Shown: in pieces, positions 34,405-43,673 of the stretch | Layout: each line of letters begins with the position of its first letter | Position numbering within the stretch: position 1 is the first letter of the stretch | Position numbers and translations under genes: made by a program | Notes under the pieces: generated by a model | The model's input: the letters and a program-made list of their open reading frames with translations, nothing else | Told to the model about the DNA's origin: nothing | Databases searched by the model: none | Assembly: GCA_964459325.1 (NCBI GenBank) | Contig: CAYWKU010000001.1 | Location: forward strand, 62,001 to 126,000 | Direction of reading: 5' to 3' | From: CAYWKU01 sp964459325 | GTDB taxonomy: Bacteria; RBG-13-61-14; CAYWKU01 | DNA: 64,000 nt

Positions 34405-35141
34405 TTTTCATTTCCGGCCAGCCGGTCGGCCAGCCGGTTGGTTTCTATCATCCGGGACTGTATTTTCAGCAGCAGCTCCTCCCTCTGCTCTTTGTTTCCT
34501 GCGCTATTTGCTTCTATAGGCTCTCCCACCACGTACACCAGCTTGCTGAACGGTATGGGGATGACGAACCTGTCCCATGTGTTGAGCTTTATCTGTCGGG
34601 TTGCCGCGTAAGAGACCGGGAATACCCTGGCCCGGCCCATGCAGGCCAGCTCGACCACGCCGCGCTTTGCCACCATTCCCGGCCCCCGGGGGCCGTCGGG
34701 TGTAATGGCCACGGGGACGCCGCTTCTCATGAGCCGGAGCATCTGCTTGCCGGCCGAACGGGCGCCCTTTTTGGTGGAACCTCTCACGGTGTTCAGGCCG
34801 AAGTTTTCCGCCATCCGGGCGATTATTTCGCCGTCGGCGTGGTAGCTTATCATCACGTGCGCTTCCCACGGCAGGTAGCGCTCGTAAAATACAGGCAGCA
34901 TCAATAGCCGCCCGTGCCAGAAGGCGAGCATTACCGGCTCCCCGGCCTCGATTGAATCGATAAGCGGTCCGAGGCCGTAAACCTGCTTTTTCATGGTCAG
35001 GGAGAAGGCTTTCAATAATCCAACACCCAGGGGAGGAGCGGCCACGGGGCCGAAATCCTTCTGTAAGCTGTGCCATGCCCTTTTCCACAAAGGTTTTTCT
35101 TTCTTTTTATCCTTTTTTCGCCTGGGAGTCCGCTCAGCCAA
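34401..35141 (-). CDS. DUF374 lysophospholipid acyltransferase-like protein
   Basis: This protein of about 246 residues belongs to the DUF374 family, often found with lpxK and msbA. The HxxxxD-like region is AFWHGRLLMLP, and TPDGPRGPGMVAKRGV forms the conserved second block. The TTG at 35141 is proposed as the start: GAGGGAGAG lies just upstream, inside the 3' end of msbA, and the longer frame upstream only reads the msbA sequence out of frame. The overlap with msbA is 8 bases. Its role may be a lipid A or Kdo-lipid acylation; the exact reaction is unknown. Confidence 0.85.
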   Translation of the reverse strand: MAERTPRRKKDKKKEKPLWKRAWHSLQKDFGPVAAPPLGVGLLKAFSLTMKKQVYGLGPLIDSIEAGEPVMLAFWHGRLLMLPVFYERYLPWEAHVMISYHADGEIIARMAENFGLNTVRGSTKKGARSAGKQMLRLMRSGVPVAITPDGPRGPGMVAKRGVVELACMGRARVFPVSYAATRQIKLNTWDRFVIPIPFSKLVYVVGEPIEANSAGNKEQREELLLKIQSRMIETNRLADRLAGNEK

Positions 35142-36945
35142 CCGACAACTCTCCCTCTTCGTCGAAGTACTGCATTTCCCACAATCTCTTGTAAGTTCCG
35201 CCCTTTTCCAAAAGCTCGGTGTGTGTTCCTTCTTCGACTTTCCGTCCCTGCTCCAGCACCACGATATTGTCCGCATCGCGAATGGTGCTCAGGCGATGGG
35301 CAATGACCAGGGTGGTTCTGTCTTTCATGAGTGTTTCCAGCGCCCTTTGCACTTCCAGCTCCGCTTCCGAATCCAGGTTGCTGGTGGCCTCGTCGAGTAT
35401 GAGTATGGGCGCGTTTCTCAACACCGCCCGTGCGATGGCAAGCCGTTGTCGTTGCCCGCCGCTGAGCTTCATGCCCCGCTCGCCGATTATGGTGTCATAG
35501 CCCTGGGGCATGGCCGATATGAAATCGTGAGCGTTGGCGGTTTTGGCGGCTTCTATTATGTCCTCGCGGCTTGCCGGCTCAAGAGCGCCGTAGGCGATGT
35601 TTTCCGCCACCGATTCATTGAAAAGGAAGGTTTCCTGGGTGACGAGTGCTATCTGCGACCTCAGGGAATGGAGGGTGACGTCGCGTATGTCCATGCCATC
35701 GATGGTTATTGAACCTTCGCTTACGTCGTAGAATCTGGGCATCAAGGATGCTACGGTGGATTTGCCCGCGCCGCTTGAGCCTACAAGCGCCAGTGATTGC
35801 CCCTTATGCATGGTGAAGGATATGTTTCTCAGAACCCAATCGCGCTGGGTGTCTTTTCGTTTTTCCAGGTCCTCCACCTCGAAATCCTTTCCCAGCAGCC
35901 TGAATGAGCCTTTGGGGTAGCGGAACCCGACGTCCCGGAACTCGATTTTTTCTTTAAAATACGGCAATTCGGCGGCATCGGGCTTTTCAGTGACCGCCGG
36001 CGGCTCGTCCAGCGATTCAAACACCCTCTCGGCGCTGGCCAGCAGGGTTTGCAGTATTTTGACCATGTCGCTCAGCCTGCGGATGGGTCGGTACATCAGC
36101 ATGATGGCGGCCACGAAGCTGAAGAACTCGCCGGGGGTAATTTGGCCCTGTATGGCGTGATAACCACCTATTACGAACACCGCGCTGACCCCGATTATGC
36201 TGATGGTTTCGGTAATGGGAGAAGCCCAAAGGCTGACCAGCATCGACCTGATGGCTATGTTGAAATACCGGTCGTTTTCTTTTTCAAACTTCTTTATCTC
36301 CACGGCCTCCGCATTGAAGGCTTTTACTACTTGTATCCCTCCGAAGGCTTCGAAGGCGATTGTGTTGAGGCTTCCCATGCTTCGCAGACTCATGCGCCTG
36401 AATTTTTTGAGTTTTTTGCCGATAATCCAAACCGGAATTCCGGTGAGCGGCACGATGGAGAGCCCCACTATTGTAAGTTGCCAGTCTCGGTAAATGGCCA
36501 CCGCCAACAGCGCCAGGAGCGTGAAGGATTGTCTCAACATCTGAATCATGGCCGGTATCGTCTGCTGGAGGCCGTTAACGTCGGCGGTAACGCGGCTCAT
36601 GAGGTGGCCGGTGGGGGTGTAGTCGAACTGGGATTGCCCGAGCTTGAGAAAATGGTTGAAGAGCTGGGACCTTATGTTGACGATAACCCTTATCCCCACC
36701 CTGCTTAGAAGGTAGGTATGGAAGTAGCTGAAAATTCCCTTCAGTCCCACCAGGCTCAGAAGGATTACAGGTATCCACTTCAGAAATCCCACGTTCTGGC
36801 CGAAAAACACCTCATCGAAAACGGGTTTCACGAAAACGGCCAGACCTCCCTCGAGGACGCTCACGCTTACGCTGAATACCGTGGCGATTATTACCTGCGG
36901 CAGATAAGGCCGGAAGTAGCGGGCTACTCTTATAAGTACGTTCAT
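35134..36945 (-). CDS. msbA: lipid A flippase, ABC transporter
   Basis: This 603-residue half-transporter has six amino-terminal membrane helices (residues about 15-300) and an ATPase domain. Walker A is VGSSGAGKST, the signature LSGGQRQRLAIARA, Walker B ILILDEATSNLD, and the His switch VIAHRLST. A 20-residue insertion (FEVEDLEKRKDTQRD) lies between the first ATPase strands. Its position at the head of the lpxK-acyltransferase-gmhB run supports lipid A flipping. The start ATG is the first in the frame. Confidence 0.92.
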   Translation of the reverse strand: MNVLIRVARYFRPYLPQVIIATVFSVSVSVLEGGLAVFVKPVFDEVFFGQNVGFLKWIPVILLSLVGLKGIFSYFHTYLLSRVGIRVIVNIRSQLFNHFLKLGQSQFDYTPTGHLMSRVTADVNGLQQTIPAMIQMLRQSFTLLALLAVAIYRDWQLTIVGLSIVPLTGIPVWIIGKKLKKFRRMSLRSMGSLNTIAFEAFGGIQVVKAFNAEAVEIKKFEKENDRYFNIAIRSMLVSLWASPITETISIIGVSAVFVIGGYHAIQGQITPGEFFSFVAAIMLMYRPIRRLSDMVKILQTLLASAERVFESLDEPPAVTEKPDAAELPYFKEKIEFRDVGFRYPKGSFRLLGKDFEVEDLEKRKDTQRDWVLRNISFTMHKGQSLALVGSSGAGKSTVASLMPRFYDVSEGSITIDGMDIRDVTLHSLRSQIALVTQETFLFNESVAENIAYGALEPASREDIIEAAKTANAHDFISAMPQGYDTIIGERGMKLSGGQRQRLAIARAVLRNAPILILDEATSNLDSEAELEVQRALETLMKDRTTLVIAHRLSTIRDADNIVVLEQGRKVEEGTHTELLEKGGTYKRLWEMQYFDEEGELSVG

Positions 36946-36957
36946 TTGTTTACCGTT

Positions 36958-37989
36958 TTATGAGAATTTCTTCTCCAGGTATGTGCATATACCGTCCCGG
37001 CCGCGGTTTTTTACCCGGTACATGGCTTCGTCGGCCATTTTTATAATCTCCTCGGCAGAGTGGGCATCTTCGGGAAAGGTGGCGATGCCGAAGCTGGCGG
37101 TGACGTGAAAAGGTTTGCCTCTGTCGTCGCGAAAAGTGCGGGATTTGAGTAGGTATTGCAGCCTCCTGGCCACCACGGCGGCGCCTTCGCGGTCGGTGTT
37201 GGGCAGGAGAAGGACATATTCGTCCCCGCCGTATCGGAATGCGGCGTCGATGTCGGTGCGGAGCGAGTTGCCCATCAGGTTCCCCGTCTCCCGCAATACC
37301 CGGCTGCCGGTCAGGTGGCCGTGCTTGTCGTTTACTTTTTTGAAGTTGTCCAGGTCAATAAACGCCACGCTGAATACCCCCTGGTACCGCTCGGCGCGCC
37401 TGATTTCCATTTCCACCAGCCTTCTTAAATGCCTGGCGTTATAAAGTCCCGTCAGGTCGTCGGTTATTGTCAGGTCTTGAATCCGGGCGATGTTCAAAGC
37501 ATTGGCACAGGCCAAAGCCAGGTAATTTGAATATTGTTGCACTGTTTTGATGTCACGGGGGGAAAAATCTTTTCCCCGCAGCTGGAGTATCCCCGCCAGG
37601 GTTTTGCCCATGAGCAGCGGAATCGCCATGATGGCCGGTTCCTTTTGACTCAGGGATATGTCCACCCTTTTGGAGTAGTCCTCGTGTTTTCTGCCTTCCT
37701 TTGAGGTAATCAAGCGGCGTGAATCCCGCACCCGCGCGGCTATGCCCTCGGAGGAAGCAGGTGTCAATCGGCGTTTTTTGCCCGGCCCGAAGGAGACGAA
37801 TTTGCCTTCCGGGTCTTCCGGAAGATAAAGTAATTTCCCGGAAAAGCCGACTTTTTTATACATTTGCTCCATTATCGCCTTCATGACCGTTCCAAGTGAT
37901 TTGCCCGATGTAAGAATCGGGGCCAAACTTAAATCGCCCCGGCCCGCTGTATCGGACTTGGGCGAAGTTTGTTTGCTTTTCGGAGCCAT
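36958..37989 (-). CDS. GGDEF diguanylate cyclase with GAF-like domain
   Basis: This 343-residue soluble protein has a GAF-like sensory region at residues about 30-170 and a GGDEF domain at about 180-340. The catalytic motif is YGGDEYV, and LTGLYNARHL and IDLDNFKKVNDKHGH are intact, so it should make cyclic di-GMP. The inhibitory RxxD site seems absent, with TDID at the equivalent position. The ATG at 37989 was preferred; the longer frame to 38163 runs into the divergent endonuclease gene. It lies 12 bases downstream of the msbA start region on the same strand and may share regulation with the preceding spacer only. Confidence 0.9.
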   Translation of the reverse strand: MAPKSKQTSPKSDTAGRGDLSLAPILTSGKSLGTVMKAIMEQMYKKVGFSGKLLYLPEDPEGKFVSFGPGKKRRLTPASSEGIAARVRDSRRLITSKEGRKHEDYSKRVDISLSQKEPAIMAIPLLMGKTLAGILQLRGKDFSPRDIKTVQQYSNYLALACANALNIARIQDLTITDDLTGLYNARHLRRLVEMEIRRAERYQGVFSVAFIDLDNFKKVNDKHGHLTGSRVLRETGNLMGNSLRTDIDAAFRYGGDEYVLLLPNTDREGAAVVARRLQYLLKSRTFRDDRGKPFHVTASFGIATFPEDAHSAEEIIKMADEAMYRVKNRGRDGICTYLEKKFS

Positions 37990-38100
37990 ATTTGCCGCTA
38001 TTTTATCATATTGCTTAATCGACGTAAACTTGACTCGCCACAGCCTCGAAAGTACCCTTAAAGTTGTAGGTTTGCTCTCGGTGGGCACAGTGCCACTGAA

Positions 38101-38817
38101 ATGACCGGAAGGTTGGAGTTTTTGAGGAAGAAACGGGAGACCCCGACTGAAAGGGCGGCACAAGTAGCCGATTTACTTGAAAGAAATTACGGCAGACCGC
38201 AGCCGGCAAAAACGGGAAAAATTGACCCGATGGAGCAATTGGTCTCGACCATACTTTCTCAGAACACCAACGATATAAACCGTGACCGGGCCATGGATGA
38301 ACTGACCGCGCGGTTTTCCACCTGGGAGGAAATCGCCGAAGCGCATCCCAAAAGTATCGAGGCCGCGGTTCGAGTAGGCGGGTTGGGGCATCAGAAGAGC
38401 AGGCGCATAAAGGAAGTTTTGAGGTGGATAAAGGATACTTTCGGGGAATATTCCCTGGAACCCATTAAGGATATGTCAACTGAGGAGGCTTACAGCATGT
38501 TGACCCGGCTTAAGGGGATAGGCCCGAAAACGGCTTCCATAGTGTTGCTGTTCGGTTTCGGCAGGCCGGTTTTTCCTGTGGATACGCATATTTACCGCGT
38601 AACCGGGCGGTTGGGGTTGCTGCCCGAGGGAGCTTCATACAATGCGGCTCACCGGATACTTGGGAACATTTTCGAGGCCGAAAATTACTATCCTGTACAT
38701 ATAAACCTGATAAGACACGGCCGGGAGGTCTGCAAGTGGCGCAAGCCGTTGTGCAGCGAATGCTTTTTATCAGTGTTATGTCCCTGGCCCGCCAATAACG
38801 AGGGTAGCTACATCTGA
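38101..38817 (+). CDS. endonuclease III-type DNA glycosylase
   Basis: This 238-residue HhH-GPD base-excision enzyme shows STILSQNTND, the helix-hairpin-helix LKGIGPKTASIVL with the catalytic Lys, and the Asp in FPVDTHIYRV. The iron-sulfur loop CKWRKPLCSECFLSVLCPW matches C-x6-C-x2-C-x5-C. It is likely Nth or the closely related thymine/uracil glycosylase type. The DUF4175 gene starts 5 bases after its stop. Confidence 0.93.
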   Translation: MTGRLEFLRKKRETPTERAAQVADLLERNYGRPQPAKTGKIDPMEQLVSTILSQNTNDINRDRAMDELTARFSTWEEIAEAHPKSIEAAVRVGGLGHQKSRRIKEVLRWIKDTFGEYSLEPIKDMSTEEAYSMLTRLKGIGPKTASIVLLFGFGRPVFPVDTHIYRVTGRLGLLPEGASYNAAHRILGNIFEAENYYPVHINLIRHGREVCKWRKPLCSECFLSVLCPWPANNEGSYI

Positions 38818-38822
38818 GAATC

Positions 38823-41800
38823 ATGTCGGCAGCCGATACCATATTAAGCTTAATTGACGGCGCCGGAAAGCGCCTTACACGCGCCCGCCGGGCGGGCGGA
38901 GCGGCGTATATCGTAACGGTGGCGCTGGGCGCTTTTTCGGCACTGGCGCTGTTGCTCGGCCTCTTTCCCGAAGCCGGAGGAGTCCCATACCTGGCGGCAG
39001 CTTTCAAGGTTTTGTCGATATTTGCGATTGCGGCAGGAGTTGTTTATTTCTTCATCAAGTGGTTCCGGAGGCCGGGAAGGCACAAGACAGCCGTGGCGCT
39101 GGAGGAAGCTATCCCCGGTCTGAACAACGACCTTGTTGTAAGTTACGAGCTTATAAACGCTTCCGGGGACGAGCGCAACGTCTTCAGCCCCCAGCTTGCC
39201 ACCGCTCACGTGGAAGGCGCCGCCCGCCGTGTGGCCGGTCTCGACATCTCCCCGGTAATACCCACCCATCACGTTTTGAGAGGCATGGCGGCGGCGCTGA
39301 TTGCAGCTCTGGCGGCGGCATCTATCTTCTACTTTCTGCCCGGCGGTTTCCGTAGCGCGGCCTCGTACATGATGTCTCCAAGGCTTGTTCCTTCAAGGGA
39401 TATGACCGTTCCCGTCAGGCCGCAGGAGTTGATGCTGGGCGATATTTCCATCCGGTACGAATTTCCCGGCTACACCGATAAGAAACCCGGGAAGGAAAGC
39501 AACACGGATGGCTCGATAAAGGCCCTGAAGGGGTCGGTGGCGCATTTTGAGGCCCGCAGCTCGCAGCCGATTGCCAAGGCGTCGGTGCGGCTCGAAGATT
39601 CCGGCATTCCCGCTCGGGTGGAGGAATCTCATAAAATTCGGGCGGATATACCGCTTTTGAAAGAAGGGTCATACAAGATAGTAGCCGAAGGCCCCGGCGG
39701 GACACCTTATGCCGAAAATAAGGCTCACCGGATAGAAGTGCTGAAGGATGCGCATCCCGATATAAAGTTGATAAAGCCGGAAGACGACATCGAAGTTAAA
39801 GAGGCGGGGGTGTTGGAGCTTGAATTCTACGCGGAAGACGATTTCGGCATATCCAGGGTGGAAGTCGTTTACTGGCTCCAGGGCGAAGAAGGAAGGGTCA
39901 ACGCCGTCTCCCCCGCCAAAGGTAGCGGGGAAGTATCGGGAACTTATAACTGGGACCTTTCCGCGTTGGAGGTCAAACCGGGCGACCGGGTGCGATATTA
40001 CATGGAGGTTTACGACAACGATGAAGTCTCCGGGCCGAAGAAATCCGTAAGCGCCGCCCGGGCGCTGGAAGTTTACAGTCCCCGTAAGGAGCACCGAAGG
40101 ATAGTAGATGCGCAAAGGGAGCTTCTGCTGGACATGGTGGCGCTTCTGGCCGACGTGCTCGAGAACGAGCTTCCACAAAAAGGTCTGCTTGATGACAAGC
40201 AGATGGAGTATGAAAAGGAAATAGCCGGGAACATGGAGGAGCTTGTGAAGGGCTTCAAAAAGGTCACCTCCGACATGGAAGACGACCCCTATGCGGACTA
40301 TGCCACCGACATGGCGATAGAAAATATTATCGACGACCTGGAAAGTTTGAAAGGCGGGCGCCTCGGCGCCCTCGAATACGGCAAGCTGAGAGCGTCCGCC
40401 GCGCGGGAATTGAAAGAAAGTGAGACTCCCGTACTCGAGAGGGACGTGATTGCGCTGGACAAGGCCCTCAAAAGACAGAGAGCGGTGGATGCCATGGCCA
40501 GCGGTGAAGAAATGCTGAAAGCCCAGCGCACAATCAGCGACCTGTTGGAGAAAGCGAAGCAGGGTGACAAGGAGGCTCTCAAGCAGCTTGAAAACGAAAT
40601 CCGGCGCATGCAGCGGGCCATGCAGGATTTGATGAAGGCCATGAGCAAGGGCGCCCGGACTCTGCCGGATGAGTTCCTCAACGCCGACGCCATGAAAAAC
40701 CTGCCGTTGGAGAAATCGGCCGACCTGTTCGAGGCGCTCAAAAACGCCATCCGTGATGGAAACATCGAAGATGCGTTGAAAATGGCTCAAAGGATGCAGG
40801 ACGTTTTCGCCAGAATGATGGCTTCCATGGAAGGCGGGATGGCTTCCTTCGGCCAAAGCTCCATGGGTCAGGAATTTCAGGAGTTGGGAGACATTGTGGA
40901 CAGGCTGACGCAACTCAAGCAGCAGCAGCGTAAAATTTACGAGGAAGCCAAGGAAATCGGCGTCAAAAACCGTGAGGAAATGCTCGAAAAACAAAAGAAC
41001 CAGCTCGAAAAAGTTAAAAAGAAGCTTGAAAAGCTGCTCGAAGAGTTCAAAGAGCTCGTAAACGTTTCGAAGGACGAGATAAAAAAAATTAAGCCTCCGA
41101 AAGAGGCCCAAAAGCGCAGCAGGTTTTATCGGCATCGGCAGGAAATACAGAGCCAGCTTTACTGGATTGGCAAGAAATTGGATTACTCGCAGGAATTGAT
41201 GGAGCAGGACGATTTATACTCGTTGCGAATGCTGTTCCGGGAATGGAAAAACCGCGCGGAACGCATACAAAAAAACGCCGCGAGTATCGAGTCCATGGGG
41301 CCTTTTGAAAAAGAGAGGGGAACTGCGTTAAAGGAGCGAAGCGACCGGATACTGGAAATCGTTGAGGAAATGCTCAAGCTGCTGGAAGATTTGCTCCGGG
41401 AGCCGGAAAGGAGCTTATCTGAAAAGGACGAAAAAAGATTGAAGGAACTTGCCGAGCGGCAGGAAAAGCTTCAAGGCAGCACCTCGGAATTGGAGAGCAG
41501 GCTCCAAAAGCTTCGGGAAAAACTTCCGATGCTGGGAGAATCGGCCCCGAAGAGTTGCAATCGGGCAGGGGATGCGATGGGCGAGTCGAAGAGTAAGCTC
41601 GGCAAGTCCGACCCTCAAGGCTCGCTCAGCCCGCAAGCCAAAGCGCTGAAGGAGCTGGACGAGGCATTCGAGACCCTGAAGGGGCTCCAGGAAAACATGA
41701 AGAACGCCATGGCGGGCGGCATGCCCATGCCCATGTTCATGCCCGGAGGCGCCGGAAGCGGTGCCGGTAGACACGGCGGTTACCAGATGCCCGGCAAATT

Positions 41801-41948
41801 CGTTCCCGGGAAAGTTGAAATACCCGGAAGGGCGGGTTACAACGTGCCCGAAAAGTATCGGCAGGAAATACTGAAAGCGATGAAACACAAATCGCCGGAA
41901 GAATACGAGGAGCTTAATCGCGATTATTACAGGAAGCTGGTGGAGTAA
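38823..41948 (+). CDS. DUF4175 large membrane-anchored coiled-coil protein
   Basis: This 1041-residue protein has three membrane segments near residues 26-47, 57-79 and 152-173, then extracytoplasmic beta domains (residues about 190-420, with PPxxD-like KLIKPEDDIEVKE), and a very long Glu/Lys/Gln-rich coiled coil (about 430-900). A Met/Gly-rich segment (PMPMFMPGG) precedes the carboxy block PEKYRQEILKAMKHKSPEEY, which is conserved in DUF4175. The family usually travels with MoxR, DUF58 and metal-protease genes. Here a peptidase-MA gene begins at once after its stop and a MoxR gene follows. Function is unknown. Confidence 0.85.
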   Translation: MSAADTILSLIDGAGKRLTRARRAGGAAYIVTVALGAFSALALLLGLFPEAGGVPYLAAAFKVLSIFAIAAGVVYFFIKWFRRPGRHKTAVALEEAIPGLNNDLVVSYELINASGDERNVFSPQLATAHVEGAARRVAGLDISPVIPTHHVLRGMAAALIAALAAASIFYFLPGGFRSAASYMMSPRLVPSRDMTVPVRPQELMLGDISIRYEFPGYTDKKPGKESNTDGSIKALKGSVAHFEARSSQPIAKASVRLEDSGIPARVEESHKIRADIPLLKEGSYKIVAEGPGGTPYAENKAHRIEVLKDAHPDIKLIKPEDDIEVKEAGVLELEFYAEDDFGISRVEVVYWLQGEEGRVNAVSPAKGSGEVSGTYNWDLSALEVKPGDRVRYYMEVYDNDEVSGPKKSVSAARALEVYSPRKEHRRIVDAQRELLLDMVALLADVLENELPQKGLLDDKQMEYEKEIAGNMEELVKGFKKVTSDMEDDPYADYATDMAIENIIDDLESLKGGRLGALEYGKLRASAARELKESETPVLERDVIALDKALKRQRAVDAMASGEEMLKAQRTISDLLEKAKQGDKEALKQLENEIRRMQRAMQDLMKAMSKGARTLPDEFLNADAMKNLPLEKSADLFEALKNAIRDGNIEDALKMAQRMQDVFARMMASMEGGMASFGQSSMGQEFQELGDIVDRLTQLKQQQRKIYEEAKEIGVKNREEMLEKQKNQLEKVKKKLEKLLEEFKELVNVSKDEIKKIKPPKEAQKRSRFYRHRQEIQSQLYWIGKKLDYSQELMEQDDLYSLRMLFREWKNRAERIQKNAASIESMGPFEKERGTALKERSDRILEIVEEMLKLLEDLLREPERSLSEKDEKRLKELAERQEKLQGSTSELESRLQKLREKLPMLGESAPKSCNRAGDAMGESKSKLGKSDPQGSLSPQAKALKELDEAFETLKGLQENMKNAMAGGMPMPMFMPGGAGSGAGRHGGYQMPGKFVPGKVEIPGRAGYNVPEKYRQEILKAMKHKSPEEYEELNRDYYRKLVE

Positions 41949-43622
41949 ATGAACGCAAAATCCGTAAAGACATCGTTGCAAGCGCTTATAACCATAATAA
42001 TTGCAGTGTCTCTTTCAATTATATTCGTTTCCCAAATTGCGGTTGCCTCTATCGGCGAACGCGAGGTTCCTCCCGCAGAAGTGCCTCAAAGGAGCGACCT
42101 CGGCCCGGTACGGGCAACCGACCCGCTGATTAACCGGGGCCTCAACGCCCTGGCCCGATGGGACATGGCCGAGGCGGACCGGGTAGCGGAAGAGTTGAAA
42201 GAGAAGGGCGAATGGGACTCCGGGGAAGTGCTGTACTTCCGCTCCCGCCTCGCGTTTTTTCACGGCGATTACAAAAAATGCCTGGATACCCTGGAAAAAA
42301 TGGAGCCGGCTCAATTTCATGGCGATTACGAAAATTTTAAAAGCCGTGTGGAAAACCTCTCCCGGGTGATGGCCGATGCAAAATCCTTCGAAAGCGAGCA
42401 TTTTATCGTAAGGGTAATTCCGGGACCGGACGAGATACTGGTAAACGACGCCCTGAAAACTCTGGAAGAGGCCTATGACGTTTTAACCGAAGATTTGCAG
42501 GTTGAGCCGACATCGAAGGTGGTGCTGGAAATTTTTCCCACCTTCCGCGCTTTCGAATGGGCAACCGGATTGAACGAAAAGGACGTGGAAACCACCGGCA
42601 CCGTGGCGGTCTGCAAGTTTGCACGGTTGATGGTTACCACTCCCCGCGAGCTTTTGAGGGGATACTCGTGGCGCGATACGTTGTCCCACGAGTTCGTGCA
42701 TTACCTTATCTTTTTGAGGGCGGGCTATAACTGCCCGATATGGCTGCATGAAGGCATAGCTAAGTATGAAGAAAAGCGCTGGCGCATGGACGAGGGGGGA
42801 CTGCTGGACCCCGCTTCTCAAACCTCTCTGGCCCACGCCCTGGAAAAGGACGAGCTTATCACCTTCGATGAGATGGAGCCCAGCTTCGCCAAGCTGCCGA
42901 GCGCTTCGGCGGGACAGTTGGCTTTCGCGCAGGTGACCATGTGCGTCAAGTACATTGTGCAGCGGGACGGCTTCGACGCCGTGCTCGGACTGCTGGAGAA
43001 ACTCCGGAAAAGCTCCGACTACAAGACCGCCATCCGGAAACAGTTTGGCGAGCCGTATGATATATTCATGTCGAAGTGGAAGGATTTCATGCGCTCTAGC
43101 GAGCTGACTAGAATAGACGGAATGGATACCCTGAAGGTCGAAATAAAGAAAGGTGGGGAATCGGCGGAAGGGGAGGAAAGCCCCGAATCCTTCGGCATCA
43201 AGGAGGGAAATCCCGTTTACCGATACACTCGCCTGGGCGACCTGTTGAGAGGTCAAGGCAGGCAAAAGGCGGCTTTGATAGAGTACACCAAGGCTCTCGG
43301 GCAGGAGCCTAACAGCGTTTACCTTTTAAATAAAACAGCGTATATGGAGCTGATGCAGGGGAATCCCGACGATGCCCTGCCGCTTCTTGAGAGGGCCAAA
43401 AAGCTGTATCCGGACTCCTACCCGGCGACCTACAAGAGGCTTGGTTACGTATATTTTCTCAAGGAGGATTGGGAAAAGGCCCGGCATTATTACGAAAGAA
43501 GCTCCGACATCAACCCGTTCGACCCCGAGGTGCAGCACCGGCTGTACCAGGTTTACGAAAAGCTGGGGATGGATGAACAAAAGAAAGAAGTCGCCGAAAA
43601 ACTGGCCATTCTTTCGAGATAA
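41949..43622 (+). CDS. peptidase MA-like metalloprotease with TPR repeats
   Basis: This 557-residue exported protein has an uncleaved or signal-type hydrophobic segment at residues about 10-34. The gluzincin site LSHEFVHYL gives zinc ligands His 247 and His 251 with catalytic Glu 248; WLHEGIAKYEE supplies the third ligand. Residues about 415-557 are TPR repeats (YTRLGDLLRGQGRQKAALIE, YKRLGYVYFLKEDWEKARHY). The ATG abuts the DUF4175 stop, so the two are translationally coupled. It probably processes or monitors an envelope protein; the substrate is unknown. Confidence 0.88.
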   Translation: MNAKSVKTSLQALITIIIAVSLSIIFVSQIAVASIGEREVPPAEVPQRSDLGPVRATDPLINRGLNALARWDMAEADRVAEELKEKGEWDSGEVLYFRSRLAFFHGDYKKCLDTLEKMEPAQFHGDYENFKSRVENLSRVMADAKSFESEHFIVRVIPGPDEILVNDALKTLEEAYDVLTEDLQVEPTSKVVLEIFPTFRAFEWATGLNEKDVETTGTVAVCKFARLMVTTPRELLRGYSWRDTLSHEFVHYLIFLRAGYNCPIWLHEGIAKYEEKRWRMDEGGLLDPASQTSLAHALEKDELITFDEMEPSFAKLPSASAGQLAFAQVTMCVKYIVQRDGFDAVLGLLEKLRKSSDYKTAIRKQFGEPYDIFMSKWKDFMRSSELTRIDGMDTLKVEIKKGGESAEGEESPESFGIKEGNPVYRYTRLGDLLRGQGRQKAALIEYTKALGQEPNSVYLLNKTAYMELMQGNPDDALPLLERAKKLYPDSYPATYKRLGYVYFLKEDWEKARHYYERSSDINPFDPEVQHRLYQVYEKLGMDEQKKEVAEKLAILSR

Positions 43623-43673
43623 TCCTTACAACGGTTGCGTCCCCGGCGAACTTGAAGTAATTTTGAGGAGATG

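Noticed and set aside
39669..41135. 488-codon open frame on the minus strand
   Set aside because: It lies opposite the DUF4175 coiled coil and arises from reversed Glu/Lys codons giving Leu/Phe-rich noise.
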